Positions 45,003 through 54,266 of a stretch of 64,000 nucleotides of DNA are shown piece by piece. Both the position numbers and the translations under genes were made by a program. The stretch is taken from contig CANMAI010000001.1 of NCBI GenBank assembly GCA_947495795.1, forward strand, positions 682,001 to 746,000, in the 5' to 3' direction. A model generated the notes under the pieces. That model saw only the letters and a program-made list of their open reading frames with translations, searched no databases and was not told where the DNA came from. How positions within the stretch are numbered: the stretch's first letter is position 1; every line of letters starts with the position of its first letter. This stretch comes from an uncultured Paracoccaceae bacterium. GTDB lineage: Bacteria; Pseudomonadota; Alphaproteobacteria; Rhodobacterales; Rhodobacteraceae.

Positions 45003-46004
45003 TCACGTACAGCCCATCACTTCCGGCGGTATCAATGTTGTTGCCAGCAAAAACTCCAGAAAGCGCACGGGTACGTCATCATTGTAGGGCGAGGGCAGTC
45101 CAAAGAGATTCAGCTTGGTTGAAACCTTCGCGCTCATCACCTCCCGCACCGCAATCTCCCAGAACTCCATCGCCTGGCCCTCAACGCTCAGCCGGTAGTG
45201 GCCGACACCACCCCAAAGTGCGGGAATAGGGGTGTAGGCAAAGCTTTCCGAGATGTAGGTGCTGTCGTATGAAATCGTTTCGAGAAACTGGTTTCCGGTG
45301 TAGTCTAACGCATCCTCCGGCAGCTGTACTTTATCGCTCCTAAGCCTTCGGCTGTCATGCGCATACTTCCCCGTTGCCTCGTCTTTCAGCATGATCATGC
45401 GCGGAGTTTTGGCCTCGAAGTTTTTGATCCGGTTACCAAGCTCAAAGTCTTCTTCGATGTCGATATTGCTGTAAGCCACATAGAACAGCACCCACTTTCC
45501 TCCGATCCGCAGATAGGTGGACATGCGGCCTGTACCATGAACATTCTTGCCGATAAGTACGATGTCCGCATCCGCATAAGCCTGTCCGAAAATTCGGGCA
45601 AAACTCTCCTCGGTGAATGTCTTGCCTGAAGTGTTGTTCACATATTGAACGATCGGCTGCCTTTCTGGCAGATCCTCACGGAAATCATAAACGCCGTTGG
45701 ATGCTACAACAAAGGGGGAAAAGGGAGGGCGGTACATATCTTCGCCCTGTTCCAGCCGAAATGTCTCCCGCCCCGCGGCATCGAACTTGAGGATCGCACT
45801 GCCCTCAACGATGAAGAACCGGCCCTCTGGCGAGAAGGTGATATTACTGAGATAGGGATCAGCGATCCGGCGTACTTCAAAGCTTTGAGAGGTCAGTCCA
45901 TCTCCCAGCAGTGGCACCCCTGGTGGTCCTTCCGCCTGTGCAGGTTGGGAAATCGAAAGAGCGACGCTGGTAATGCAGCTTGCGATGATTATCCTTTTCA
46001 GCAT
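45003..46004 (-). CDS. Hypothetical exported protein
   Basis: A 333-residue protein that I do not recognise. MLKRIIIASCITSVALSISQPAQA is a clear signal peptide, so the product is probably periplasmic. The mature chain is mixed in composition, with FSPEGRFFIVEGSAILKFD resembling a beta-propeller strand, two conserved-looking Trp regions and a single Cys near the C-terminus (EVMGCT). No lipobox is present. It lies between the two halves of the cbb3 locus, followed (upstream on the same strand) by a DUF1194 protein; a role in the oxidase is not indicated by any motif. Confidence 0.7.
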   Translation of the reverse strand: MLKRIIIASCITSVALSISQPAQAEGPPGVPLLGDGLTSQSFEVRRIADPYLSNITFSPEGRFFIVEGSAILKFDAAGRETFRLEQGEDMYRPPFSPFVVASNGVYDFREDLPERQPIVQYVNNTSGKTFTEESFARIFGQAYADADIVLIGKNVHGTGRMSTYLRIGGKWVLFYVAYSNIDIEEDFELGNRIKNFEAKTPRMIMLKDEATGKYAHDSRRLRSDKVQLPEDALDYTGNQFLETISYDSTYISESFAYTPIPALWGGVGHYRLSVEGQAMEFWEIAVREVMSAKVSTKLNLFGLPSPYNDDVPVRFLEFLLATTLIPPEVMGCT

Positions 46005-46058
46005 CGCCAACAGCTAGCAATGTCGAAGTGAGGAAACAAGGGACGCGGAATTAGGAAG

Positions 46059-46775
46059 CTATTTGTTTCCGGCAGCTACGCTATAGGCGTCGGGTATCAG
46101 CCCTGAGATTTCGAGCACGAGTTTCCGACGTACCGCCGCCGCAAAGGTTTCGCGGCTTTCGGCGGTCACCATGAAAGCACCGGGACCCCCAATGATGCGA
46201 GTGGCATAGGCTTCTTCAAGATTGGCACCGGCCCGCCGACCTTCCTCAGGCCGCAATATCGGTAGGGCATTGATGGTGATTCCGGCCGCAAGAACAGTAT
46301 CGCGTGCCGTGCTGATATCCGGGCCGGAGGAATTGCCGATGCTATCGCCAGAGAAGTCGATCACCGCCCGTGGCGCATAAATATCATTCGCCTCGATCAG
46401 CCGTTTGCCTTCCAAAAGCGCACCGCCAATGGCGTTGCGTCCGAAGGCTTGACGGGGTGGCCCGACAAGGGCTTCAGCAAAGCCTTCTGCCGTCTCCGCG
46501 CTGTCGATAATCATCCAATCCACCACAACAGCTGTGTTTGTGGCCCATTCTACATAAGTCACGGCAACATTGCCGTAAATGGAGTTCTCAATGGCTGAGA
46601 GCACGCGAGGGTCAGTAAGGGCGTTAGCATAACCCTGGCGCTGAAAGACTAGTTCAGTAGCGTCGATGGAGCCCGAGGCATCAGCGAGCAGTACCAATTC
46701 CAGCCCCGCTTCGCGGGGGCTTTGCGCCGTTGCGGTGCCTGCAAGGATGAAAAAGAGGGCGATGAGGCGTTTCAT
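46059..46775 (-). CDS. DUF1194 von Willebrand factor A-like exported protein
   Basis: A 238-residue protein with a signal peptide (MKRLIALFFILAGTATAQ) and a DUF1194 vWA-like domain. The MIDAS metal motif is LLADASGSID, followed by YANALTDPRVLSAIENS and the conserved AIGGALLEGKRLIEAN and VIDFSGDSIGNSSGP segments. Such domains bind proteins through a metal ion; the partner is unknown. The ATG at 46775 is preferred because it begins the signal peptide; the frame is open 40 codons further back through the REP-like repeat. It lies 128 bases downstream of ccoP. Confidence 0.85.
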   Translation of the reverse strand: MKRLIALFFILAGTATAQSPREAGLELVLLADASGSIDATELVFQRQGYANALTDPRVLSAIENSIYGNVAVTYVEWATNTAVVVDWMIIDSAETAEGFAEALVGPPRQAFGRNAIGGALLEGKRLIEANDIYAPRAVIDFSGDSIGNSSGPDISTARDTVLAAGITINALPILRPEEGRRAGANLEEAYATRIIGGPGAFMVTAESRETFAAAVRRKLVLEISGLIPDAYSVAAGNK

Positions 46776-46874
46776 AGAGTGAATGATAGCCCAATTCTTC
46801 CCCAAAGCGATCCAACCGATGCCTGGCTGGATGGATCGAGACTTCCTCCAAGTTAAATCGCATCTATTTTGGGC

Positions 46875-46898
46875 AGGGTGGGCGCTATTGCCCACCCT
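46875..46898. repeat. REP-like palindrome downstream of ccoP
   Basis: AGGGTGGGC (46875-46883) and GCCCACCCT (46890-46898) form a 9-bp stem with loop GCTATT. Read on the minus strand it gives AGGGTGGGCAAT, the same core as in the long palindrome at 36365-36441. It lies directly after the ccoP stop and may mark the end of that message. Confidence 0.75.
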
Positions 46899-46903
46899 TT
46901 GGG

Positions 46904-47779
46904 CTATTCCCCACCGCCGAGGGAATGAACGTAGACGGCCAATTCCTTCACAGCACGGTCGCCCAGTCTATCTTTCCAACCGGGCATCACACCCATGCGA
47001 GGATTGGTGATCTGTGCGACAATTTCGTCATAGGTATCGCCGTAAAGCCAAATCGCATCTGAGAGACGCGGGCCGCCCAGATCACGGACACCCTCTCCCT
47101 GTTCGCCATGGCAGGCACTGCATTGTTCCTCATAAAGGACGGCCCCGGCTTCTGCAGCTGCATCGTCGTGTTCCATGTTCGAGAGAGACATGACGTAGTG
47201 AGTGACATCCGAGATTTCGTCTCTGGAAAGTATCTCATCAGCACCAAAGCGAGGCATATCCGAGACAAATGTATCTTCGTCCTGCTCGTAACGGATGCCG
47301 TGGGCCAGCGTAAGATAGAGTTGTTCGCCCGATCCGCCCCAGATCCAGTCATCGTCATTGAGGTTCGGATAGCCCGCTCCTCCCGCCGCACCTGAGCCGT
47401 GGCACTGCACGCAGTTCACCTTAAAATGGGCACGTCCCGCGTTCACTGCAAACGTGCGCAATTGCTCGTCGGCCAGTATCTCATCCACCGATGCTGCTGA
47501 AATTGCAGCAATCCTGTCTCCCTTGGCTTCCTCAGCGGCTTCCAGAGCCATCGCCAGATCTCCACGGGCAGACCAGCCGAGTGTACCCTCAGTGTTTCCT
47601 GTGATCAGCGGAATTGCGGGATAGAAGATCATATAGATGACTGCCCAGACAATACTGGCATAGAACGTCCACAGCCACCAGCGGGGCATCGGATTGTCTA
47701 ACTCTTTGATGCCGTCCCATTCATGACCGGTCGTCTCGACGCCGGAGATTTCGTCTATTTCATTCTTGTCATCTGCCAT
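46904..47779 (-). CDS. ccoP: cbb3 oxidase subunit III, diheme cytochrome CcoP
   Basis: A 291-residue membrane-anchored diheme cytochrome c. The N-terminal FixP domain has PMPRWWLWTFYASIVWAVIY (helix at about 32-55), then two c-type heme sites, CVQCHG and CSACHG, each with a downstream axial methionine candidate (DMPRF, VMPGW). CcoP passes electrons to CcoO and CcoN. ATG 47779 has GAGGA upstream and follows ccoQ by four bases. A 13-codon upstream extension overlaps ccoQ and is discounted. Confidence 0.96.
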   Translation of the reverse strand: MADDKNEIDEISGVETTGHEWDGIKELDNPMPRWWLWTFYASIVWAVIYMIFYPAIPLITGNTEGTLGWSARGDLAMALEAAEEAKGDRIAAISAASVDEILADEQLRTFAVNAGRAHFKVNCVQCHGSGAAGGAGYPNLNDDDWIWGGSGEQLYLTLAHGIRYEQDEDTFVSDMPRFGADEILSRDEISDVTHYVMSLSNMEHDDAAAEAGAVLYEEQCSACHGEQGEGVRDLGGPRLSDAIWLYGDTYDEIVAQITNPRMGVMPGWKDRLGDRAVKELAVYVHSLGGGE

Positions 47780-47783
47780 CTTA

Positions 47784-47945
47784 TCAATCCTCGTCGAGGG
47801 GTATGCGGGCGGCTTCATCGCTCAGCTTTTTGGAGCCAGGGCGAAAGACCCAGAGCACGACACCTAGGAAAAAGAGGAACATCGCGAGGAGCATCCAGCT
47901 ATCCGCGAAAGCGCGGAGAGTGTCGTAGGTGGTGGGTTCGCTCAT
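47784..47945 (-). CDS. ccoQ: cbb3 oxidase subunit CcoQ (FixQ)
   Basis: A 53-residue single-span protein starting MSEPTTYDTLRAFADSWMLL, with the helix at about 16-34 (LLAMFLFFLGVVLWVFRPG) and the usual short charged tail (KKLSDEAARIPLDED). CcoQ stabilises the oxidase complex. It lies between ccoO (10-base gap) and ccoP (4-base gap), the canonical place. Confidence 0.94.
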   Translation of the reverse strand: MSEPTTYDTLRAFADSWMLLAMFLFFLGVVLWVFRPGSKKLSDEAARIPLDED

Positions 47946-47955
47946 CTTCCTCTCC

Positions 47956-48687
47956 TCAGCGCAGATTTTCAGTGGGCTCGAACGACGAGAAATCGACCAG
48001 CGTACCCATCATTTGCAAGTATGCAACCAGCGCATCCATCTCCGTCAGTCGTTCCGGGTCGCCATCAAAATCACCTAGAATCGCCTTGGGATAGCGCTCT
48101 TCCAGCCCGTCCCAATCTGCATCCGGATTAGCCTGAGCCCGCAGATCGGCCTCCGCGTTTTCCAGCATTGCGTCCGTGTAGGGCACGCCAACGCGACGGT
48201 TGGCCAGTAGATGCGCTTCCGGATCGTCCATCTCCAGTTCGTACTTTGCAAGGAAGCTGTAGCTCGGCATGATGCTTTCCGGCACGACGGAGCGTGGCTC
48301 GATCAGGTGCTGCACATGCCACTCGTTGGAATAGCGCCCGCCGACGCGCGCCAGATCCGGGCCCGTGCGCTTGGACCCCCACTGGAACGGATGGTCATAC
48401 ATGCTTTCGGCGGCAAGGCTGTAATGCCCGTAGCGCTCCACTTCATCCCGGAAGGGCCGGATCATCTGGCTGTGGCAGACATAGCAACCCTCGCGGATAT
48501 AGATGTTACGGCCTGCCAGCTCCAGCGGCGTATAGGGCCGCATCCCCTCCACCTCCTCTATAGTGTTCTCCAGATAGAAAAGCGGAGCAATTTCCACGAT
48601 CCCGCCGATGGAGACAACAACGAGCGAACCGACAAGGAGGAGAGACGCGTTTGTCTCAATGATCTTGTGTTTGTCGAGAAAGGACAT
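47956..48687 (-). CDS. ccoO: cbb3 oxidase subunit II, monoheme cytochrome CcoO
   Basis: A 243-residue membrane-anchored cytochrome c (FixO). An N-terminal helix (about 15-38, [20 protein letters not shown]) is followed by [20 protein letters not shown] with the CxxCH heme site, [27 protein letters not shown] and a late methionine ligand candidate in PESIMPSY. The gene follows ccoN by 11 bases. Confidence 0.97.
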   Translation of the reverse strand: MSFLDKHKIIETNASLLLVGSLVVVSIGGIVEIAPLFYLENTIEEVEGMRPYTPLELAGRNIYIREGCYVCHSQMIRPFRDEVERYGHYSLAAESMYDHPFQWGSKRTGPDLARVGGRYSNEWHVQHLIEPRSVVPESIMPSYSFLAKYELEMDDPEAHLLANRRVGVPYTDAMLENAEADLRAQANPDADWDGLEERYPKAILGDFDGDPERLTEMDALVAYLQMMGTLVDFSSFEPTENLR

Positions 48688-48698
48688 GAACTCTCCCC

Positions 48699-50309
48699 TT
48701 ATTCTGCTGGCTGAAGGTTGGGTGTGGCGGGTGCGCCCATCTCGGCCTCATCCCGTACACGCCCCCTGATCGTCATATAGATATTGTAGGCCATGATCAG
48801 CCCACCGATCAGGTAAAGTACACCACCGAAGACCCGCATCACGTAATAGGGATACATCGCTGCCGTACTTTCCACGAAGGAGTATACTAGGAAGCCATCG
48901 GCGTTATACTCCTTCCACATTAGGCCCTGCATGATGCCCGAAACCCACATGACAGCGGCGTAGACAACGATGCCAAGAGTTGCGAGCCAAAAGTGCCAGT
49001 TCACGAGGCGAAGGCTGTAAAGCCGCTCCCGCTGCCAAAGTTTCGGTACCATGTAATAGATCGCCCCGAAGGAGATCATGCCCACCCAGCCGAGTGCACC
49101 GGAATGCACGTGGCCGATGGTCCAGTCGGTATAATGGCTCAGCGCATTCACCGCCTTTAGGCTCATCATCGGGCCTTCAAAGGTAGACATGCCGTAGAAT
49201 GCGACCGCGATCACTTGCATCCGCAAGATCGGGTCCGTCCGCAGTTTATCCCACGCGCCCGAAAGAGTCATCAGCCCGTTGATCATGCCACCCCAGCTCG
49301 GCATCCACAACATGATGGAGAATACCATGCCAAGCGTTTGCGCCCAATCAGGCAACGCTGTGTAGTGCAGATGGTGCGGCCCCGCCCAGATATATAAGAA
49401 GATCAGCGCCCAGAAATGGATTATCGAAAGGCGGTAGGAATAGACGGGCCGCTCCGCCTGTTTCGGGATGAAATAGTACATCATGCCCAAGAAACCTGCC
49501 GTAAGGAAGAAGCCCACGGCATTGTGCCCGTACCACCACTGCGTCAGCGCGTCCTGCACGCCGGAGAAAGCGCTGTAGCTCTTGGAGCCTAGGAGGCTTA
49601 CCGGCATGCTCAGCCCGTTCACAACATGCAGCATCGCAATTGTCACGATGAAGGCGAGGTAGAACCAATTGGCTACATATATATGCGGCTCCTTCCGCCG
49701 CAAAACGGTGCCAAGGAAAACGGCAAGATAGGCGACCCAGACAACGGTGAGAAAGAGATCCACATACCATTCTGGCTCGGCATATTCTTTGCCCGCCGTG
49801 ATGCCCAGAAGATAGCCCGTGGCTGCCAGAACTATGAAAAGCTGGTAGCCCCAGAAGACATACCAAGCGAGATTTCCGCCCCAGAGCCGCGCCTTGCAGG
49901 TGCGCTGGACCACATAGAACGATGTGGCGATCAACGCGTTCCCGCCGAAGGCGAACACAACTGCCGAGGTATGCAAGGGTCTTACACGCCCAAAATTGAA
50001 CCAGGGCTCGATGTTCAGGTCTGGCCATGCCAGTTGCGAAGCCGCCACAACACCCACCAGGAAGCCCACAATCCCCCAACCCATGGTGGCAATGGCGCCG
50101 TAGCGGATCGGCCCGTCAAGATAGCCCGAAGTATCCACAGGTTTAGGAGAGAAATCCGCCCGCCGGAGCAAGATCACGAGCGCTATGCAAAGCACCAAAA
50201 AAAGCAACCAGGCATGCGCTGCAAACGCACTGTCTGCTGCCAGTCCTGCCGCCATCAGCGAGAGAATAGCGCCAATAGCAAGCCCCAGGATATCCCCACT
50301 GTGTTTCAT
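48699..50309 (-). CDS. ccoN: cbb3 oxidase catalytic subunit I CcoN
   Basis: A 536-residue heme-copper oxidase subunit of the C type with about 14 helices (two N-terminal ones extra to the core twelve). Heme and copper ligands are visible in [43 protein letters not shown] and [16 protein letters not shown]. It reduces oxygen at high affinity. ATG 50309 has AGAGGA upstream; a GTG at 50330 is less likely. An FNR box at 50390-50403 lies upstream, in the region shared with the divergent hemerythrin-like gene. Confidence 0.97.
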   Translation of the reverse strand: MKHSGDILGLAIGAILSLMAAGLAADSAFAAHAWLLFLVLCIALVILLRRADFSPKPVDTSGYLDGPIRYGAIATMGWGIVGFLVGVVAASQLAWPDLNIEPWFNFGRVRPLHTSAVVFAFGGNALIATSFYVVQRTCKARLWGGNLAWYVFWGYQLFIVLAATGYLLGITAGKEYAEPEWYVDLFLTVVWVAYLAVFLGTVLRRKEPHIYVANWFYLAFIVTIAMLHVVNGLSMPVSLLGSKSYSAFSGVQDALTQWWYGHNAVGFFLTAGFLGMMYYFIPKQAERPVYSYRLSIIHFWALIFLYIWAGPHHLHYTALPDWAQTLGMVFSIMLWMPSWGGMINGLMTLSGAWDKLRTDPILRMQVIAVAFYGMSTFEGPMMSLKAVNALSHYTDWTIGHVHSGALGWVGMISFGAIYYMVPKLWQRERLYSLRLVNWHFWLATLGIVVYAAVMWVSGIMQGLMWKEYNADGFLVYSFVESTAAMYPYYVMRVFGGVLYLIGGLIMAYNIYMTIRGRVRDEAEMGAPATPNLQPAE

Positions 50310-50389
50310 GCCCAGTCCTCTCTCAATCACGCAACTGCAGGCGGCATTGCGCCTTGTATCCGGTTCTAGGCGTATGGTGCGTCGATACC

Positions 50390-50403
50390 TTGATCTGAAT
50401 CAA
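50390..50403. promoter_or_regulatory. FNR box between ccoN and the hemerythrin-like gene
   Basis: TTGATCTGAATCAA, a perfect TTGAT-N4-ATCAA dyad, lies 81 bases before the ccoN start and 67 bases before the divergent hemerythrin-like start, so it may serve both. Confidence 0.9.
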
Positions 50404-50470
50404 GGAGGTTGGACACCCGTCACCTTAATGTCGCAGCTGTCAAACCAGCCGATGCGCGGAGAAAAAGGCG

Positions 50471-51007
50471 ATGATCCAGAAGCCGTCGAAGGCCGCAGGA
50501 ACGGTTGTGTACCCCTTTCAGGTAAAGTCCTGTTCCAGGCAGGTCGCGCCGACGCTGGAACAAAGCTTCGACGGCCACCTTCAAACCAAGCTGAATCTTT
50601 GCTGCGCCTTGGAAACGCTGGCAGATAGCCTCCACATCGGTGCCAATCTCGCACGTGGCCCTGATCTTTTGCACAGCACCAGCACACTGCTTCGCCGTGC
50701 CCACAGCTTTGAGGAACAGCGGGCCTTTCCCGAGCTACGCCGCACGTACCCGCAGGATCGCAGATTGCTCGATACTCTCACCAGGCTGGAAGGTGAGCAT
50801 TTTGAGGATAGAGGATATGCGGATGAACTGCAGGAAGCCTTCACGGAATTTCTTTCAACCGACCCCGATGCACATGCCAACGAATTTGGCTATATGCTTC
50901 GCGGCTTTTTCAGCACCCTCCGCCGCCATATCGCGTTCGAACGAGAGCACATTGTGCCAAAACTGAGAGGTCTGGGCCGAACACATGACGCCGGAGACCG
51001 GACATGA
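50471..51007 (+). CDS. Hemerythrin-like HHE-domain protein
   Basis: A 178-residue helical protein with histidine and glutamate pairs typical of HHE domains: LLRRAHSFEEQRAFPEL, RLEGEHFEDRGYADEL and LRRHIAFEREHIVPKL. These could form a di-iron site for oxygen or nitric oxide binding or sensing; the first ligand His of the classic domain is not certain. ATG 50471 follows GGAGAAAAAGG. The FNR box upstream suggests expression at low oxygen. It resembles small hemerythrin-like proteins near cbb3 or denitrification genes, but no such function is proven here. Confidence 0.75.
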   Translation: MIQKPSKAAGTVVYPFQVKSCSRQVAPTLEQSFDGHLQTKLNLCCALETLADSLHIGANLARGPDLLHSTSTLLRRAHSFEEQRAFPELRRTYPQDRRLLDTLTRLEGEHFEDRGYADELQEAFTEFLSTDPDAHANEFGYMLRGFFSTLRRHIAFEREHIVPKLRGLGRTHDAGDRT

Positions 51008-51118
51008 TAGGCAGACTATACTCGGCCTGAAAAATCCCCAGGCGTGCTTCGGGATAATGGTATCACCAGTCCAAATGCGGACGAAGCGAGGTTTCCCTCC
51101 AGCAGCGTGAAGGGTTAT

Positions 51119-51140
51119 CTCTAAGCTTGCGGGCTTAGAG
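51119..51140. other. Short inverted repeat after the hemerythrin-like gene
   Basis: CTCTAAGC (51119-51126) pairs with GCTTAGAG (51133-51140) around a 6-base loop. No T-run follows on either strand. The rest of the 290-base gap (51008-51297) holds nothing recognisable. Confidence 0.4.
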
Positions 51141-51297
51141 AATAGCGCTCAGGATAATATCCAGACCGGTTTCTAGGATGCCCCTTAGCCTTCATACGCT
51201 CAAAATTCGGATCGTACGATCAGCCCCACTTGAGCGGTCCAATGAATGTGAACCAGTATTGCTTTCATAATGACCACATAAAGCAGTCGCTCCACAC

Positions 51298-52395
51298 TCA
51301 TTCTGGTGATATGCGATAGGCTGCGCCATCGCCAACCGAGAGAAACCAAATTGTGCCATCGGGCGCTTCCCGAATGTCTCGGATGCGAGTGTAGCGATCC
51401 TGAAAGAGGCGTTCTGATTCCGAGGCGCTGCTGCCATTTTTTTCCAATCTGGATATCATGTCGAATTTGAGGGAACCTACAAAGATATCTCCGCGCCAAT
51501 CAGGAAATAGTTTGCCAGAGTATATCATCATGCCAGATGGAGCGATCGATGGATCCCAGTAGTGTAACGGTTGCTCTAGTCCGGCCGCCTCGGTACCCTG
51601 GCCAATCTTGAGGCCGCTATAGTGGCGACCGTAGGATATGACGGGCCAACCGTAGTTCAAGCCTTTGCTGGGTTTATTGATCTCGTCTCCGCCGCGCGCG
51701 CCGTGTTCCACAAGCCAGAGATTGCCCTGCGCGTCGAGCGCTGCGCCCTGCGGGTTGCGGTGGCCCAACGACCAGATTTCAGGGAGAGCACCGCCCTGCA
51801 CGAAGGGATTGTCACTAGGGGTAGTACCATCCCGATTGACACGGACAACCTTGCCGTTGTGGCGGTTGGTGTCCTGTGCGCGTTCCCTGTCGCCCCTGTC
51901 ACCTATCGTCAGGAAAAGCGTGCCATCATTGGCTTCTACGATGCGGGAGCCGAAATGCTGGCCGGCGCTGCTTCCAAGACGCATCTGGAACAGTATCTTC
52001 TGGTTTTCCAGCCGGGCGCCATCGGCGGATAGGGTGGCAGAAGCCAATGCAGTTCCCGCCCCGCCTTCCATAGGTGCAGAGTAGCTCAGGAAGAGCGTGC
52101 GGGTGGTCGCGAAATTGCGGGCTAGCACGACGTCAAGTAGACCACCCTGGCCTCTGTCTACCACACGCGGAACGCCTGAGATCTCGCTGGCGCGGCCTCC
52201 GGAGACGTTCAGAAGGCGGCCATCCCGCTCTGTGATCAGGAGATCGCCTTCGGGGAGAAATGCAATGGCCCAGGGTTCATCGAGGCCGGTGACCATGCGG
52301 TCAACATTCACGCTGCCACCATCCACAGCTACGGTTTCTGCCACCGCTGGGGCTACGACCAGAAAGGTCAACAAAAACGCTCGCAATAGGTTCAT
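51298..52395 (-). CDS. PQQ-dependent soluble aldose dehydrogenase
   Basis: A 365-residue periplasmic six-bladed propeller of the glucose/sorbosone dehydrogenase (YliI, soluble aldose dehydrogenase) family. The signal peptide is MNLLRAFLLTFLVVAPAVA. Family motifs are GLDEPWAIAFLPEGDLLITER, the catalytic-His region SAGQHFGSRI, TIGDRGDR, SLGHRNPQG, LVEHGARGGDEIN and NYGWPVISYG. It oxidises aldose sugars with PQQ as cofactor. It is divergent from the iron permease gene with 75 bases between. PQQ synthesis genes are not in the window. Confidence 0.92.
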   Translation of the reverse strand: MNLLRAFLLTFLVVAPAVAETVAVDGGSVNVDRMVTGLDEPWAIAFLPEGDLLITERDGRLLNVSGGRASEISGVPRVVDRGQGGLLDVVLARNFATTRTLFLSYSAPMEGGAGTALASATLSADGARLENQKILFQMRLGSSAGQHFGSRIVEANDGTLFLTIGDRGDRERAQDTNRHNGKVVRVNRDGTTPSDNPFVQGGALPEIWSLGHRNPQGAALDAQGNLWLVEHGARGGDEINKPSKGLNYGWPVISYGRHYSGLKIGQGTEAAGLEQPLHYWDPSIAPSGMMIYSGKLFPDWRGDIFVGSLKFDMISRLEKNGSSASESERLFQDRYTRIRDIREAPDGTIWFLSVGDGAAYRISPE

Positions 52396-52470
52396 CTCAC
52401 GCTCCCAAGTGATTATGAGAGTTGAGGTAGGTCGAGATGCGCCGCATTAAAGGCCGATCAAGAGGTGGTG

Positions 52471-54123
52471 ATGAGCGAAACGGCCCTTATCTGGCTTTCC
52501 CGGTTCTGTGCGGCGCTTTGCCTGCTGCCGATCGGGGCGGTGGCGCTTGCGGCCTTGAGCGGCACAGGCGGCAGCTGGGCTATGTTGGTGGACACGGTGC
52601 TGCCCCGCTACGCTTGGAATACCATACAGCTGGTGGTCTTGGTGGTTATCGGCACTGGGGTGATTGGCACAGGTGCGGCCTGGCTGGTGACGACATGCCG
52701 CTTTCCTGGTGTGCGTCTTTTTGAGGTGCTGCTGGCACTACCCTTGGCGTTTCCGGCCTATGTGCTGGCTTATGCCTATACCGATTTGCTGGATCACCCC
52801 GGCGCCGTACAGAGCTGGCTGAGAGCCGTATTCGAACTGGGGCCAAGGGACTATTGGTTCCCTGAGATCCGCTCTCTTGGCGGCGCAGCAGCGATGCTCA
52901 CGCTGGTGCTGTATCCCTATGTATATCTGTTGGCACGAGCCGCCTTCCTGCAGCAGAGCTTTGGCGGATATACTGCGGCGCGTGTGTTGGGTCAGCCTCC
53001 TTGGCGGGCGTTTCTACGGGTGAGCCTGCCGATGGCGCGGCCTGCGATTGCCGGTGGTATGCTGTTGGCGGTGATGGAGACCATCGCGGATTTTGGCACG
53101 GTCGCTCATTTCGGAGTTCAGACATTTGCGACCGGGATTTACCAGGCATGGTTCTCCATGGGAGACAGGGTCGCTGCGGCGGAGCTTGCCCTCTGTCTGC
53201 TGACGGTGGCACTCTTTCTGGCAACGCTGGAGCGGATCCAGCGCGGGGCGGCAAAGCGCTACCCGCCTCGTGCCAGTGGGCTCAGCCAACCGGTGCAGGT
53301 GCTTTCCGGCCGACAGGCAGGGGCGGCGATTGTGCTCTGCGCCCTGCCAGTGTTTTTCGGGTTTGTGTTGCCGGTGCTCCTGCTCGGCAATATGGCATTG
53401 GGTGCGGAACAGGCCGTCCTTTCGCCGCGCTATCTTCGCTTCATGCAAAACTCGTTGGTGCTGGCGAGCGTTGCTTCCGTAGTGACCATGCTCGCCGCGA
53501 TCGCTATCGGCTACGCTGTGCGCTTCCGCCCTGGAAAGCTAGCAAAGCTGGTGGAGCTTATGGCAGGGCTGGGCTACGCAGTACCGGGCGGTGTGATTGC
53601 GGTGGGGCTGATGGTGCCGTTCGCCGCTTTGGATAACGGGCTGGATGCATGGATGCGGGAGACGTTTGACATCTCCACTGGCTTGATCCTCACGGGTTCA
53701 ATCTGGGCCTTGGTGATCGCCTATATGGTGCGCTTTATGGCTGCGGCGCTGAGCGCGTTCGATACAGGCATCACCACAATCAACCCATCGGTGGATGCTG
53801 CGGCGCGTACCCTTGGCCAAAGCCCCGGCGGGATGATTGGGCGAGTGCATCTTCCGCTGATGCGCGCGAGCTTGTGGACTGGCATGCTGATTGTGTTTGT
53901 GGATGTGATGAAAGAGCTGCCGGCAACACTGATCATGCGCCCGTTCAACTTCGACACTCTCGCTGTGCAGGCCCACAGGCTCGCCAGTGACGAGCGCTTG
54001 GCACAGGCTGCCGTGCCCTCGCTGATCATTGCAGCTTTCGGACTGATCCCGGTGATCCTCCTTTGCCGCAGTTTTGTGCGGGCGCGGTATGGGGTGCAGC
54101 ATGTCGACCGCACGGCGACCTGA
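52471..54123 (+). CDS. fbpB: Iron(III) ABC transporter permease (FbpB/AfuB type)
   Basis: A 550-residue fused double permease, each half with six helices and its own ABC-permease EAA-type loop: AARVLGQPPWRAFLRVSLPMARPA in the first half, and AARTLGQSPGGMIGRVHLPLMRAS in the second. This large format is typical of ferric-ion (FbpB/AfuB/SfuB) systems. ATG 52471 follows AGAGG. The matching binding protein is encoded at 55648-56664 on the other strand, but no ATPase gene is present in the window, so a complete transporter would need an ATPase from elsewhere. Confidence 0.9.
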   Translation: MSETALIWLSRFCAALCLLPIGAVALAALSGTGGSWAMLVDTVLPRYAWNTIQLVVLVVIGTGVIGTGAAWLVTTCRFPGVRLFEVLLALPLAFPAYVLAYAYTDLLDHPGAVQSWLRAVFELGPRDYWFPEIRSLGGAAAMLTLVLYPYVYLLARAAFLQQSFGGYTAARVLGQPPWRAFLRVSLPMARPAIAGGMLLAVMETIADFGTVAHFGVQTFATGIYQAWFSMGDRVAAAELALCLLTVALFLATLERIQRGAAKRYPPRASGLSQPVQVLSGRQAGAAIVLCALPVFFGFVLPVLLLGNMALGAEQAVLSPRYLRFMQNSLVLASVASVVTMLAAIAIGYAVRFRPGKLAKLVELMAGLGYAVPGGVIAVGLMVPFAALDNGLDAWMRETFDISTGLILTGSIWALVIAYMVRFMAAALSAFDTGITTINPSVDAAARTLGQSPGGMIGRVHLPLMRASLWTGMLIVFVDVMKELPATLIMRPFNFDTLAVQAHRLASDERLAQAAVPSLIIAAFGLIPVILLCRSFVRARYGVQHVDRTAT

Positions 54124-54202
54124 CCCGATCTAGGCAATCGAGACAAGGCATCGTAGCGGGTCTCAGCTTTTGGCCCTTGTCATTGAGTCTGAAGGGGTGA
54201 CT

Positions 54203-54214
54203 GTGCAATTGCAC
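54203..54214. promoter_or_regulatory. Palindromic candidate operator upstream of TetR gene
   Basis: GTGCAATTGCAC is a perfect 12-base palindrome 53 bases before the regulator's GTG. A looser TGCAACTGTAG follows near 54232. It may be the regulator's own operator. Confidence 0.45.
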
Positions 54215-54266
54215 TAAGGTTATTTCTATGCAACTGTAGAGAAACATATATTTGAGGGATCTCCAC

